64,000 nucleotides of DNA from Cliona cf. orientalis (GCA_963930775.1 OZ005697.1:5602292-5666291); one strand, 5' to 3'. Shown: positions 49,101-61,195, counted from the stretch's first letter. Made by a program: numbers and translations. Notes: generated by a model from the sequence alone, not told the origin.

Positions 49101-50906
49101 CCTTGCTCTTTCACACATTAGGTTATGATAGTTGGTCTTGTTCCTGGAATAGGAAATTTTCTCAGCTTATTGCACATGGCCATGCTGTATGCTCTTTACT
49201 CTTTTGAATACAAGTGGATATATGAGGGTAAGCCATGCCATACCTTGCAGGTTGACTGACTAAGAGTACAATGCTTTCTCTAGGATGGATTATCCATCAG
49301 AGAGTGAACTTTGTGGAGAAGAACTGGCCATACTTCCTGGGATTTGGTCTACCACTCGCCATTTTAACCTCCATTCCAAACTCATTAGTGATTAGGTACC
49401 CCAGCTACATCTAGTAGACGTAAAATTGTACTTGCATCATAATGTTATTATGCTGCAGTGCATGCATCTTTGCTGTTACATTTCCCTTGTTCATCCTGAG
49501 TGCTAATGAAGCAAGACCCAAACTATCCAGGTATGATGAGAGTCTTTGTGTATTACTCCAAATCCATTACCCAAATGATTGCCTCTTCTATATCAGAGCT
49601 TATAATTTTCATTTGATCTTAAAATGTAAGACCATATTAAATTTGATCAGACATTTTGATGCAAAATTTAATGGTCCGACATCACATATTAATGAACAGC
49701 CAGTAATCATGCAAGTTTGCACAGCTACAGCCATCATGTGGGTGTTAGGCCCACCCTCAACAAGCCTCCAAACTGCCTTACTTCGCTACAACCACTTTGG
49801 GTGCTGCCTAACCTAGTAAACAGGATGGGGTCAGACAATATAGCATACTCCACAGCTTGAACGGACAGTCAGACCAACAATATGAATGGTCCAAATTTTG
49901 ACCAGAAATTGTCTGGTGTCAGACCGCCCTGCTGTATGTACACAGTAGCCTCGTTTCCAGGTCACTCCCACGTCTTCAAATGTGGGAGTGGCCCGGGGAC
50001 GAGGCTATGACGTTTTCAATGTTACATTGAAAACGTAGGAGTGGCCTGGGGACAAGACTATGTACACAGTAGTTGGAGACTTAGGGTCTTGTCCCCAGAC
50101 CCTACCCTCAAGGAGGGAAAAGGGTCTGGTGAATTTGGACACAATTCTTGGGCCAGGGAAAGGAATTTGAGCACTCCAATCAGGTATGCAAAATGCCTTT
50201 CCCTTCTATACAATTTGAATCATCAGCCCACGCACAGCCGTGCCCATGACCAATCAGATCAAGGTTTATTTCACTACTGCAGTGTTGGCGTGCGCCCACT
50301 GAGCCGGCCAAACCAAGGAAATGGTCCAAATTCACCAGACCCCTTTCCCACTTTTTGGGGTGGGATCTAGGCACGAGACTAGGGGGTTCTATGTGATACA
50401 AAAGAATGATGGGCTCTTTGCAGAATTCTGAACGAAGGTCTTTGTGGTTAGCAGGATTCTACATAAAGCCTATATTGATCTTTAGAATCTGAAGAATCCT
50501 CCTAAACAGTGTCTACTATTTTTCCTATATTATTATAGCTTGGTATAAGTTTGATCGTGTTAGTTCAGATCTAGATGTAGGACTAAGGTTACTACTCCTG
50601 TTTCTGGTCCCTGCCTATGTGCCTTTGGAAATTTTCAGTATCCTCAGTATACGGCATGTACAAAAGTTAGAGTCTGATTGGCTCATAAAAATGCTAATTT
50701 ACTGCCTTCCCACATGGCTCTTGGAAGAATCCAGGACCAGAAATAGAAATACAGCTTGAAGTGGCCTATCTCAGTGCCCATATCATGATCACACATTAAT
50801 GTCCAACTGAACATGCAGGTTATCACAGGTTCCAATTTTCAAGATTGTCGTCATTGTCACCAACAAAGTATTCAACAGAACTCCTCAAGCTCCCAGAACC
50901 AACTGA
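46101..50906 (+). CDS. EI24: EI24 autophagy/ER membrane protein homologue
   Basis: Ten phase-consistent exons (291 residues): 46101-46192, 46275-46335, 48126-48192, 48248-48378, 48767-48825, 48881-48968, 49122-49227, 49284-49395, 49459-49530, 50819-50906. Recognisable blocks are IGVKDSVIGVW, LPIFWISKPINSIWFQDIA, LIADFLFSVVMEALFLFQ, NWPYFLGFGLPLAIL and FPLFILSANEA, all in the order of human EI24 (PIG8/EPG-4), an ER multi-pass protein required for autophagosome maturation and induced by p53 in mammals. Several hydrophobic segments fit 5-6 membrane passes. It is shorter than the human protein (about 340 residues), mainly at the N-terminal charged region and the C-terminus. The intron after 48378 begins with GC (CAG then GCGAGT), a GC-AG intron. 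The stop is 2 bp from the stop of the opposite death-domain gene. Confidence 0.93.
46426..46612. mobile_element. MITE family D, second copy
   Basis: The left end ccgtatagtaaatttggtga and right end ccaaaagtttcccgctatgc are imperfect inverses. The interior repeats aatttggnnattgg and ggcaagttttt words. Matches the copy at 34378-34524. Confidence 0.6.
46824..46987. mobile_element. MITE family A, copy 4
   Basis: Left end taccatagtatcctgggcaa, right end attacctgggacactatggt, close inverse complements. Contains the family blocks gtaagcgcccatgtacc and tgtagcagcctctata. Confidence 0.75.
49947..50070. repeat. Two adjacent short palindromes
   Basis: First, arms cctcgtttccaggtcactcccac and their inverse around 49949-50007 form a roughly 60-bp hairpin. 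Second, acgttttcaatgt and its exact inverse at about 50010-50037 form a 13-14 bp perfect stem with almost no loop. A partial third arm, gtaggagtggcctggggacaa, follows at 50036, so the unit was duplicated. Confidence 0.7.
50083..50380. mobile_element. TIR element of about 300 bp
   Basis: The left part has aagggtctggtgaatttgga; the right part has tccaaattcaccagaccc, an exact inverse over about 18 bases, with further similarity outward to gtcttg and cacgagac ends. No coding capacity. Confidence 0.65.
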
Positions 50907-50907
50907 T

Positions 50908-50913
50908 TTTATT
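50908..50913 (-). terminator. AATAAA polyadenylation signal over the death-domain stop codon
   Basis: On the minus strand the last codons read GAA TAA AAT, so AATAAA includes the stop TAA. If used, cleavage would fall inside the last EI24 exon on the opposite strand. Confidence 0.5.
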
Positions 50914-52500
50914 CTTGTTTTAATACATACTTCCTGAGGTCACTTGCTAACACACCTTTTTCTAAATCATCTAGCACTATCAATAATTCACCCCATGTTA
51001 CTGGTTCTCTCACGTTCACTGAGTTGTGGCTGTCAAGCCACTTTTCAAACACAGCCCTGCACTTATCAGAGGGACTGGGAAGGCGAGGGTCTGTTTCAAT
51101 CTCTCTGGTCACATGCAGTGATGACTCGGGAAGGAGAAAGTCAGCTACCATCTTCCACTGTCCAGCACACTCCTGTATGACTCTATAGCGCTGTCCATTG
51201 GTACCAATGATACATTGCAGTTGGGACATAGTCGGTCGGTTGCCTGTAATAATACAATTTTGTTGCTTAGCATGCAGTAGAGTCAGAAGTTTTAAATGCA
51301 ACCTTTTCTAAAGTCAGTTGCTGAGCAAGAACATGCAATTTTCGTGTACATAGAGGACTTACTTAGACGTCCAATTTCTTTCTTTTCTCCTGGTCCTATG
51401 AGGACAATAATGTAACGACCATAAGATTATGCCATCAACCACTGTACTTTCCATTCTTATCCCTAGGAATCAGGGAGATACCAGTGGTACTGTTGAGGAT
51501 TATATTTCGATAAGGCCACTTCAACTGCTATTGTTGTTTCACAGGCCCGACCGACCCTCTAATTTGCAGATTTGAAAAGAAAATAAAAATGACGTAAATG
51601 CATAAGTGCGCATGCGCAATGGCGTCGATGAACGCTTCGCTCAGTGCAGTGGTGTAAGAAGATACTTTTGAACAGGGGGGCTGTAAATAAAATTGCGTGC
51701 AAAGCGTGCAAAAAATGTTTTGGATCACACGATACGCCTTCAAACCATGCCCATTATTACGCTAATTTGGCTGTAAAGTAAACTTTATATCACAAATCTG
51801 AAGATGTCAACTGAGTGTATCTACTAAACGAGGTGGATCGCCAGTCGTTTCTCATAAGATTGTTAAGTGCGAGTGGACAGATACACTTGGGGCGATCGTA
51901 GAGAGGGTGGAGCCGAGTTTGAGCCACAAGAAATCAGCAACTCCAATTGCTTCTTTTTTTTTTTCAAACCGACCTACCAACCCTGAACTTTTGTCTGGTA
52001 TGCCCGTGAAACAACTATTGCAATTGAAGTGGCCTAAGGGGTGTTCTGTAATTCTTAAGAATACATAAAGGACCATAGTGAGCTAATCCAAACTAGAGGT
52101 GATCTGAAATGCCACTGGCACTCACTGTATCTCTTGTTAATGCTCTCCACTGCCCTGATCATCTTGAGCTCAGCTAGGACTGCGAGCAACCTCTGCCAGG
52201 TCGGCTCTTCTCCTTTTCTTCGCACTGCCTCTAGCCACACTCCTGCTAAAAGTTTCTTCTGTTCCCTGGGACCTCCGCCATACCTGATCTCGTCCAGCTC
52301 ATCCGTAGGCAGACCCAGCTTCAGCCCTACAGAGTACCAGTCGGTCACCATGTACAGGAGCTGCGTCACATCCTCCTTGTTCGGTGGATCATAAAGCAGC
52401 TCCGAGTCTGCAGGGCCTACATAGTGATAGATACATACATCGATACGTGCATTTATATATAATGTTATAGCGTTTTTATGCGTAATTTACCTGATGCCAT
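50909..52500 (-). CDS. Small protein with two death-fold domains
   Basis: Four phase-consistent exons (222 residues): 52500-52491, 52416-52126, 51395-51363, 51243-50909. Residues about 25-97 (WYSVGLKLGLPTDELDEI, then AGVWLEAVRR, EEPTWQRLLAVLAEL) and about 135-217 (WKMVADFLL, FEKWLDS, VTWGELLIVLDDLEKG) each show the six-helix death-domain pattern: Trp at the start of helix 1-2, a Trp before the final helices (PTW / VTW), and Leu spacing. A short Lys-rich linker exon joins them. No enzyme or membrane domain is visible, so it is probably an adaptor in apoptotic or innate-immune signalling; the partner is unknown. The first coding exon carries only ten bases. The stop codon overlaps a minus-strand AATAAA. 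A possible donor near the end (AGGAA/GTATGT) could extend the protein. Confidence 0.75.
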
Positions 52501-52876
52501 GCCAGCCACTCACAATTAAGGATCTTCACAAGTTCAAAGGACAATACATAGAGCACTGCACTGTACCACGCCCAGGCCCTTTCCTGATCAGCTAGGTTGG
52601 CACATTAAATAATAATATTATGCTCGTTATGCATGCAGCAAAGCTCCAATTCAAGAATCGCATTATTATGCTTGCTAGCGCTATTACGCTCCAAAATTAA
52701 ATTTTAATAATATTAAAGTATGTAAACTCGTAATAATAATATGTAAACTCATAATAATACTATGGGTAATGTACATGTATATTATGCATTGAGGATTATT
52801 ATAAAATAGTATAAAACTTCAACACAAGAAGATATGTTTTTACAAAAAATACCTATTATAATACATGGCTACGCAG
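52501..52876. other. Intergenic, AT-rich
   Basis: Between the death-domain gene and the PPP1R21 stop, both on the minus strand. Many TAATAATATTA words. The PPP1R21 3' UTR and the death-domain promoter must be here. No gene seen. Confidence 0.5.
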
Positions 52877-55800
52877 TCACTTGCCCTTTCTTTTGCCCTG
52901 AGTATTAAATTTTTGGCACAATAAAATTTTGACAATAAGGAATGGTAAAATACTGACCTTTGATGGTCGTTTGAGATCTTCGATCTGCTCATTTTGCTTC
53001 AGAAGCTTTTCATTAAGTTCACACAAGTGATCGGACATGGTACTCAGCTGCTTTTCATAATTAGTTGAAGTAGTTGCTAGCTGATCCTGTATCCACAATA
53101 AACTCGTAAGCCATTATTATTATTATTATTATGGCAGGGTTCGGGTCCCATGCTAAGCGGGTGTGATAAATAAAATTGATGGGGGACATAATTATCAATT
53201 CTTGGGCATCAGGCAGGCATGTTTGGATGCAAGGAATAAGAATATTGAAATCAAGTTTGTTCCTATGATTAGAAATGGACTAGCTAGTTTTGGGAAAGTC
53301 TAGTCTATCTCATGGTGATGCACTAACAGTCTCTAACTATTACTAATGTTATAATCGTGTAATGATTGTATGAAACACTTTACCATATCTCCAGTAGCTG
53401 CATGGTAAAAGGTTGTCTACATACATGTAGTGTGTACACGAGCTACATTTGATTGCAGAGAATCGGAGATAGAGTCTGAGATCGACTCTTGATCTTGATA
53501 GTGTCAAGATTAGTCTCTATGCTTCAATCACAGAGACAAACTCGACAGTACTACAGTACAGCTTCCGCATGCTATAACCATACTGCGCTACAGGCGCTGA
53601 TCCAGAAAATTTTCATGGAAGGTGGCTGACAGAGTGGCTACCCATAGTAAACAATACTGGTGCAAAGGGGGTGGCTGGTTAATAATGGTGTACCTAGACT
53701 GTGCCGAGGGTGATGAAGTAAAAGCCCTGCTAAAGTGACCTTTTAATGACCCCACCCACCCCCTCACCCACCAAACAACGCGGCCAGCAAAAGTCCACAT
53801 GTGGACATCTCCTATACTACGTTGCATAAAAGAACTGGTAAAGGGGGGTGGCTAGCCACCCCATCCACCCCCCCCCCCCCCCCCCCCCCCCCCGGATCAG
53901 CCCCTGCGCTATATACATGATGTGAGCTATATTATATAGCCAGGAGTATGAAAGCTGCAATACTGATCCCTTGACGTGGTACATCAGCACTTGCCCAGTA
54001 CACAACGGTACGTGTGTCCAGACCCTTCCTAATGTATACATGTAATAATTTATATTGGCTCTATGATGATATACCAATGTGTGATAGATAATACATGCAT
54101 CTGTTTGCTGGATGAAAACTGAATCCTTGAATTACCACTACATGTATCATGTATCATGGTATTGACAAACCTGGAGATGTTGTATAGTATCAGTGGCCAC
54201 TTGAAGCTCTTGAGCTAGCTTCGTTCTCAGCACTGAGTTGTGGTTCAGCTGCTTGTGCAAAGCTCGGCACTGTGGTGGATTCAATAGTCACATAAAGTCC
54301 TTGCACTCGATGTTGTAAACAACATACCTCTGCATAGTAATGGGAAGATTTACTATCTGAGTCTTGTACCTGCATTGTATACACACAACATGTACATACA
54401 TACACGAAGATAGACTGAGCCCCACGACACCAATCAGATAATATCTGCCTACCTGCTTGTTGAGCTCAGCAATTCTGCCAACAAAGTGCTTCCTGATCAT
54501 GACACTGTCATCCACCTGTTCCTAAGGGATTAAATGCACGGAGCTCAAAGTATAATATGTATACTGGATTACAAGTCAGTTAGAAATCATACCTCTTCAC
54601 CAGATGCAGTTGACAGTGAACCAACCTACAATAAGTGGCATACATGTACCTTATACCATACACTATGCAGGTCATATAATGTCATGTGTAAGATATTCTA
54701 TACTCACAGATCCAGAGAGTGTTGAGTTCACAATTGGTTGTGTCACCTATTTCCAGGATTATTAATACAAAATATGAAAACAGGACACTACATGTACATG
54801 CACGTAAGAACTGCGGTGACCGTGTGATGGGGAGTAAAACATATTGTGCACATTTGTCAGCAAAGCTAAGAGGATGACTGCGTATTTACATGTATTAAGC
54901 AACACAACACAATGGTCCAAAGTAACTGAGGAGTAGCTTAACGCTAGGGATACTGAATGTTCAATGTATCCAAGTGCCTCCATGATGCTATTATAGCATC
55001 CCAGGTAAGCCCCCAAATGCACTTAAACATGATTTAAAATTATACTTTTGGCTAGCAAGGTGCTTACCCATGCAGGATAAAAATTATATTTTATATGAAA
55101 GCTGCACTTAGATGTGGTACACGGATACTTATCTGGGACACTATACAGCACCACTAGTCCATGGTGGTTGTTTTGAGTACCTGTTTGGTAGCGGTGAGAG
55201 GGCCTGGTCCATCAGGGAGGGGCTGTCCTCTTAAGATAGCCAACTCAGATTCCAGCGATGCAACTTTCTAGCTTATACAAGTGACTCATAATCAATCATA
55301 ATGGCTGGAAAGCTACAAATACCTTCTGCTCCTTCTCATATTTGACCTTCAATAATTGTAAATCGAGGACAAGCTGCTCTTTGTCCTACAAATACGGCAT
55401 TATAAATTACATGTACTTGTATAAAGCATGGCCTTTTACATGCAGCAGGGTTGCATGCATGGCTGATAATTACACGACAATTACCTGCTCCAATTTTGAA
55501 AGTTTGTCCTGATTAGCTGTGACCTATCAAAACAACCACCACAACAGTTACATTGAGTGCAGGCAATGAATATCATGAGCAAGTTAACCTGCTTCATGAG
55601 GGTCTGCTTGCTCTCAGAGGAACTGGAGAGAGAGTGAGCATTATAGACTGCCAGTGTATAAGGGACCGAGGAAGGGCAATCCTGGTAGTGATAACAATAG
55701 TGGGTAGGTATTGTGCAATCAACAGTACATGTATCATAGCATGCAGTACCATCTGGTAGAGTCGATTCATGAAATTGGTGGCTCTTGTTCTTAGCTGACC

Positions 55801-58800
55801 CACTACAGATTGCTGAGACAACAGACGCTGAAGAAATAGATCGCACTAAGCACACACGACATATAGCATAACATACATATATGTAGGGTACCTTGTTTTC
55901 TGAGCTGTTTGGCATACTCTGCTCCAACGAGGCACTCAGTGCTTCCGAGTTACTCTCAAGAAACCCACACAACTGCACACAACACCATCACAAAATAGAA
56001 TGTAGATCAATATTCCTTTGAGTGTGTGTACATATACGTACCTGGTGAGCAGTGGAAGATATTCCACCAAGAACAGAAACAACACACTCGTTGGTCGTAT
56101 TCAGTTTCTGAAGAAGACAAGGGTGAACTTAGCGTACATGTACATTTTGAACATTCCCATTTTTTGATATTTCATGCAGGAATAAAGTTCCCATTTTTTT
56201 GGAGCCGCAAACATACCTGTGAAACAGTTGGTAACTGATATTCATGTCCAATTTTTGTGGAGTACCTGTCTGATAGTTCTAAAAAATTAAATAAATGTGT
56301 ATGTTGTATATACAGAACAGTATTAGGCCGCTCCAAATTAATTCATTGTTTCTCATCCCCCACCCTGATGCAGGCAGGCGGCTGGAAATGGTTGTTGATT
56401 AATCACAAGTTTGATGGAAACTGGTCGTCAAAACCATAAGTTTGGCAGTCCAAAAAATTGAGGCAGTATTACTTTTGCATTGTGCTGGTGCTGGTGCTGA
56501 TGGAAATACATGTGGGTGAAAATCAAGGGGGGATGAGAAATAACTAATTGATTTGGAGTGGTCTTAATTAATATAGTACAGTAGTTTTGTACCATCCACA
56601 ATGTTCTTGACATCAGCCAAGCTTGACTGGAGCATTCGCAGACAGGAAGCAGTGTTGATGGAGGGAATACCCACAGCTGGACCTGCACACACGCAAGACA
56701 TTACACAAATAAGCCATGCTAGCTAGGAATGGTCACAAATATACATTACAAAAGTATTGATGGTTTTAATTTGGCCGTAGACGCGATAATTGTGAAGGTT
56801 GATAGTATTATATTATAGTACACATGTACCCGTACATGTATTATGTGCACTTACATGGGAAAATTCAATTTGTAATTAACATATACTCACAATTAAAAAT
56901 CGTGCTATGGTATTGCTGTGTACATGTACATTCAGGGGGAAATTCTGCAAAATGTGGCTGTTTGTAAATTGGATAACCAGACCATCACATTCTGTGGCTG
57001 ACACTTATACTATAGATGGCTCTCATACAGGACAGGTACAATGTGTACAAAAATGTACCTTCAACAATGATATTGATGTACTCGTTGAGGGAAGCAAATG
57101 CTCCAGTCAACAGTGGAAGAAGCTGACAAACCTTCTGGTTTACGTCAGTCAGTTGAGCACCACAGACTGACTCAGCACTCTCCTCTTCCAGGCTGCATGG
57201 AATAAAGGTTCACCATTGGTAGCTGCATACAGTAATACTATCATACAACTTGTACCTCAGTTGGAGATATGGAGTCAGCGTTTCTAGATAGATGACGAAT
57301 CTCTGATGAGAGGTGGCAAACTCATGAAGGTCACTCGAATTAGCCTATGGATGTATATATGTACCACATGGAACTCGATATTGGAAGTACATGTACTGAT
57401 AAATATCCTACATGTAAGTTCTAACCTGAGCGTAGGGATTGCTTTCCAGCCTTTGACAGTAGCTGGTGAGAGAGCTGACCAAGGGACGAGTGAAGGTGGA
57501 TGAGTTGTGAAGTAACTCACACAGCTGAACGATAGGAAGTGAGCATGCATGATTACAGTGTAGTGTATGTGCTAGAGTCATGTACATGTATGTTAACTGA
57601 CTACTCACCTTTTGGTTGACAATACTCATGCTGTTACCAGCAGATGTGTCGATTGGATAGGCTTTACACCGCTACAGCGCACACACACATACATGTACAA
57701 CAGTGACATTATTCTGGACAGATATATGGACAAAGCTACCTGCTCCAGGTAGGAATGAAAGGTTGACATCTGCGTGGTGAAAGTAGACACCAATTCCATA
57801 CCACCTTTGAGAATGGTCAACACTTCAGCCTTATGATGAACAAAAATTGTGACAATGTTGTTAGAATCAGTGCATGCAATCGTTTACTTGTAGCTTTGTG
57901 TCCACAATGGGAATGTTGAGGGTCATAAATGATCCATCACCTGCAGCATGATCATTATCAGTGCATTGCCAGCTGTGACTACGTGTAGTAGTACTCGTTC
58001 CCTGGCCCTACTCCCAGCTTTTCAGTGCTGAAGATGGGAGACAAGCCTAACTTGGACTACTTAACATACCTTCACTCATAAGCAGAGACTTGGGTAGGAT
58101 TTTCTGGTCCTTTCCAATGGAATCTATGGTACATATATATGTATCAAGAGCAGCATCTTTGGTCAAATATCAGCTACGATATGCAAGTCAGGAGTGTATG
58201 TGCTGCTTGAAGGGCAGCACATACACTCCTGACTTAGTGCTCCTGTATTAATTTTATGCATACACTATGTCATATAAATACCTGATAGTTCAGTAACAAA
58301 CGCTTCTTTACTGACTCTGGCCTGTAACCTGTGGTAAGGCAATACAGTATGAAACAGATAGCATGCAAAGTAGCAGTTGACCTACTCTTCAAGGGTTTTC
58401 TTGAGTTCTTCCATCTCACTAGTTCCCTTTGCCAACTTGCCCTGGATGATACAAATTATAGATAGTCCGGATATGAGACAAACATTGGCACGACAAAAGG
58501 AGAAACTTTCAATTGGATTGGTGGCTGGATAACAAGAAACATAAATGGGTACATCCCATTCTTAATTATTAATGTCCAACTTAACTGAGACCAGTGAACT
58601 GCTTTACTACAGTGCTCGTTAAATACTACACTCCAATCCATAGTAGCCACAATGATCTCCCTCAAATTGAAATAGTACATGACCAACCTCTAGCATGGCT
58701 TTTTCTGTGCATAGCGTCTCCAGCTGTAGGTTGTGTTCTCTGTTGAGTTCGTCGATGCCGGCATTGTGGGTGGCCACCTCCTTCTCAAGGCTGCCAACCT

Positions 58801-60083
58801 TCATCTCAAGGTTGGTGATGGTACGCTCCGACTTCTGAGTCAGCTCAAGCACCTACATAATAATATTACGCAGTAAACGTACGAGTAAATAGTTCAAGTT
58901 TGCAGATCACCATATTAAAGTACATCATATAAAAGTACAGCTGAAATTCCGTATGGGAAAAAAAATTCACCAAGGCCCAGCTAAATGTACCTTTGTATTG
59001 CAAATATTTGTTATCATGGAGACGATGCTAAAATGGTGATATAAATCATTAATACACGAACCCAAATTTCTCATCAACAATAGCACATATAGATGGTAAG
59101 TGGCAAAATCAATTTTCTCCCGGTGAAACTTTCCAGTTGCATGATATTGCTTATCAGTAATTTGTACCTAATTTCTTTCCATAATACATTTTGAGTAAAA
59201 TAGGGAACCATGCTGCATTACAAATGTACCTTCATGTGGAGCCGCTCATTTTCACTGATCTTGGAGGCTAGCTCCTGAGCATGAACTTCAGCAACTGTAC
59301 TGTCTGCCCCACCCTACAGTCAAGGCAAAGGATCAACCCAGATACCATAGAACTCTAAAGAGCTTCTCTCACTCTCTTCTTCTTGTTCTTGGAGGGGCTG
59401 TTGACATCTTCCTGCAACAGAACTACTCTCTTGCTCAGCTGCTGGTTTCTAAACTCAAGAGATTCATTCTCTTGCACATGCTTCCTCAGATTCACTTGAG
59501 CATCACGAAGGCTCTCCTGTGCACATTAACACACTATGCTTAGCACTTGGCTGGGTTTCATAAAACCCCCTCACATGCCATTCAACTGCACACATTACTA
59601 CCCACATCCACACTGAATTAAGTTTCTGACCTCAATGGCTGTCTTCTGGGCCTGCTCCTCTCTCACAGCTTTCTTCAGCACATCAACGTGGCTCCTTAGC
59701 TAAAATCAGTAAATTACATGCAATAGTATTATTAAAAGAAGGCCTAACCATATACATGTACTGGTAAATATTTAATATAACAACCACAGGCCACTAGATT
59801 CCTAAATTATATGCAACTCAGTGTATATAAAGTTAATAATATACACTGCCAGAGATACACATTTTTTCTACGCTACAGAAGCCTACAATACTAGATGATG
59901 TACTAGGACATCCACCAAGTCTATGTTAGAGTGCCAGGAGGTGGGTTTCAATTAGAAAGCACATGCTGGCTGGCTTGTAATTGACCATCTCAACACCCCA
60001 ACAGGTCGACTTATCTAGGCAGCTCTTACCTTAGCGTATTCTTGAGCAAGCTTCTGATACTTGGCCTGGAGTTCAGTACCCAT
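52877..60083 (-). CDS. PPP1R21: PPP1R21 (KLRAQ1) homologue
   Basis: Thirty phase-consistent exons, 763 residues (human about 780): 60083-60030, 59699-59631, 59516-59373, 59313-59230, 58852-58688, 58441-58386, 58328-58282, 58123-58070, 57940-57888, 57829-57740, 57671-57609, 57524-57426, 57344-57256, 57192-57059, 56682-56593, 56278-56217, 56107-56042, 55972-55892, 55827-55750, 55681-55589, 55523-55485, 55385-55323, 55267-55181, 54746-54708, 54625-54593, 54521-54453, 54369-54328, 54269-54171, 53086-52958, 52897-52877. The N-terminus MGTELQAKYQKLAQEYAK and the C-terminal NYEKQLSTMSDHLCELNEKL match the vertebrate protein closely. Two coiled-coil regions flank a helical middle. The vertebrate protein is an endosomal adaptor that binds PP1 and belongs to the FERRY complex, linking Rab5 endosomes to mRNA. 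Exon 16 needs the AG at 56280-56279 to fit phase. It is divergent with an enoyl-CoA hydratase-like gene. Confidence 0.95.
53087..54170. other. PPP1R21 intron with C tract and repeat element
   Basis: A 26-base C run at 53868-53893 lies at one edge of an element that begins near 53593 (ctgatccagaaaattttcat) and ends near 53910 (ccggatcagcccctgcg); its ends are inverse over cgctgatcc. A piece related to its left end occurs at 45070-45130. No gene. Confidence 0.55.
54990..55147. mobile_element. MITE family A, copy 5 (divergent)
   Basis: The left part atagcatcccaggtaagccc and the right part atacttatctgggacactat are inverse. The interior has diverged from other copies. It sits in a PPP1R21 intron. 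Confidence 0.6.
58185..58235. ncRNA. Perfect 22-bp hairpin in a PPP1R21 intron
   Basis: 58185-58206 and 58214-58235 are exact inverse complements (22 of 22) with a 7-base loop (ttgaagg). Each arm contains caggagtgtatgtgctgc or its inverse. It lies inside the intron 58281-58124. Stem and loop size resemble a short miRNA precursor, but pairing does not extend past the 22 bp, which is short for a Drosha substrate. It could equally be a snap-back repeat or MITE core. Confidence 0.4.
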
Positions 60084-60182
60084 CTCTACGGCTCGGATAC
60101 AACCCCGTTTCAAGAAGGGGGCGGATCTCCACTCACACGAACAAGCCACGCCTACAAACACATACATGTAGAAGGATCCAGG
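60084..60182. promoter_or_regulatory. Divergent promoter of PPP1R21 and the enoyl-CoA hydratase-like gene
   Basis: Only 99 bp separate the two ATGs. A GC box (gggggcggat, near 60117) lies between. No TATA box is evident. One or both transcripts must start within or very near the coding starts. Confidence 0.5.
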
Positions 60183-61050
60183 ATGTCACATGTGCATGTG
60201 CCAGGATTGCAAGTAGAAAAAATTGGGAGCCGTGTGGTTGTTCGAATGACAAATAATTCCAATGTTCTTACAGTACAGTTTAATGAGGGACTCCATTTGG
60301 CTCTAGATGCTGTGGAGAGGTAAGGTATAAGTTGATTATCACGATTATTGAGGTGTGGCTCAACTTGGCATGCTGTTGTTGCCGTTCAATAATCCTTAGT
60401 CCGGGTGCTAGCCCCTTGATAAGGGAGGAGAGATTGGGGATCAAGTGGCGAGATTGGTACCCTGATTATATTAGTCCTTAGTTGAGCAGCTCTGGCTGAC
60501 GGATCTCCTATATTAATTAAAGAATGGCCATTTACGAGAGCTCGAGGGGTCAGGGATTGTTTGTACATATCAGGGCTAATTTAATAGTCTCCAGGGTTTG
60601 TCCATGCTTTAACTTTGGCCGTGTCCGTTCATTTCATTGTAGGTATCAAGATGCAAAGTGTCTAGTGACAACTGGTCATGGCAAATACTTCAGCACTGGT
60701 GTTGATGTATCCTTATTTGGAAGTCAGTCTAGCCGTGACTCCATTGTGGAAGTCACTTCAACAACTGCTGTACCGTTTACTGACCTTTCCTCTCATTACT
60801 GTGGCTGCAATCAATGGTAAGTAAGAACTCATGTACGGGATCATGAGGATGGTGTTTACCTGTCAAAAATACATGTCTTGATAGGCCACTGCATTGGTGG
60901 AGGAGTAATGCTGGCCTTGGCACACGACTATCAAATTATGCGCTCTGATAGGGGGTGGTTTTCCATACCTATTGTCAAACTGAAGCACACTCTTCCACTT
61001 GGACTCCTGAACCTAGCAAAGTGAGTGAAACTGCCAGTCTGATTAAGTAA

Positions 61051-61195
61051 ATACATCCATAGTGTCCCAAGTTTCAAGGAGTCAATGTATAGCCGCAGCT
61101 TCCATACAAACCTAATAATTCTAAGCACCCATGTGGGCTGAAATAATTACATGTATTGTGAGTTCTGTTTGCATGGCTGGGACATTATTACCGTA
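61051..61195. mobile_element. MITE family A, copy 6
   Basis: Has ccatagtgtcccaagtttcaagg at the left and ggctgggacattattaccgt at the right. Its right end shares taccgta with the left end of the next element, so the two abut or overlap. Confidence 0.6.

Larger units (their letters stand above)
49531..50818. other. Last intron of EI24 with nested inverted repeats
   Basis: 1.3 kb. Contains adjoining inverted repeats (49947-50070 and 50083-50380). No gene; the open frames within are repeat-derived. Confidence 0.6.

Noticed and set aside
55481-55978. Long 165-codon minus-strand frame
   Set aside because: It merges true PPP1R21 exons with intron sequence by chance. The protein homology follows three separate exons inside it.
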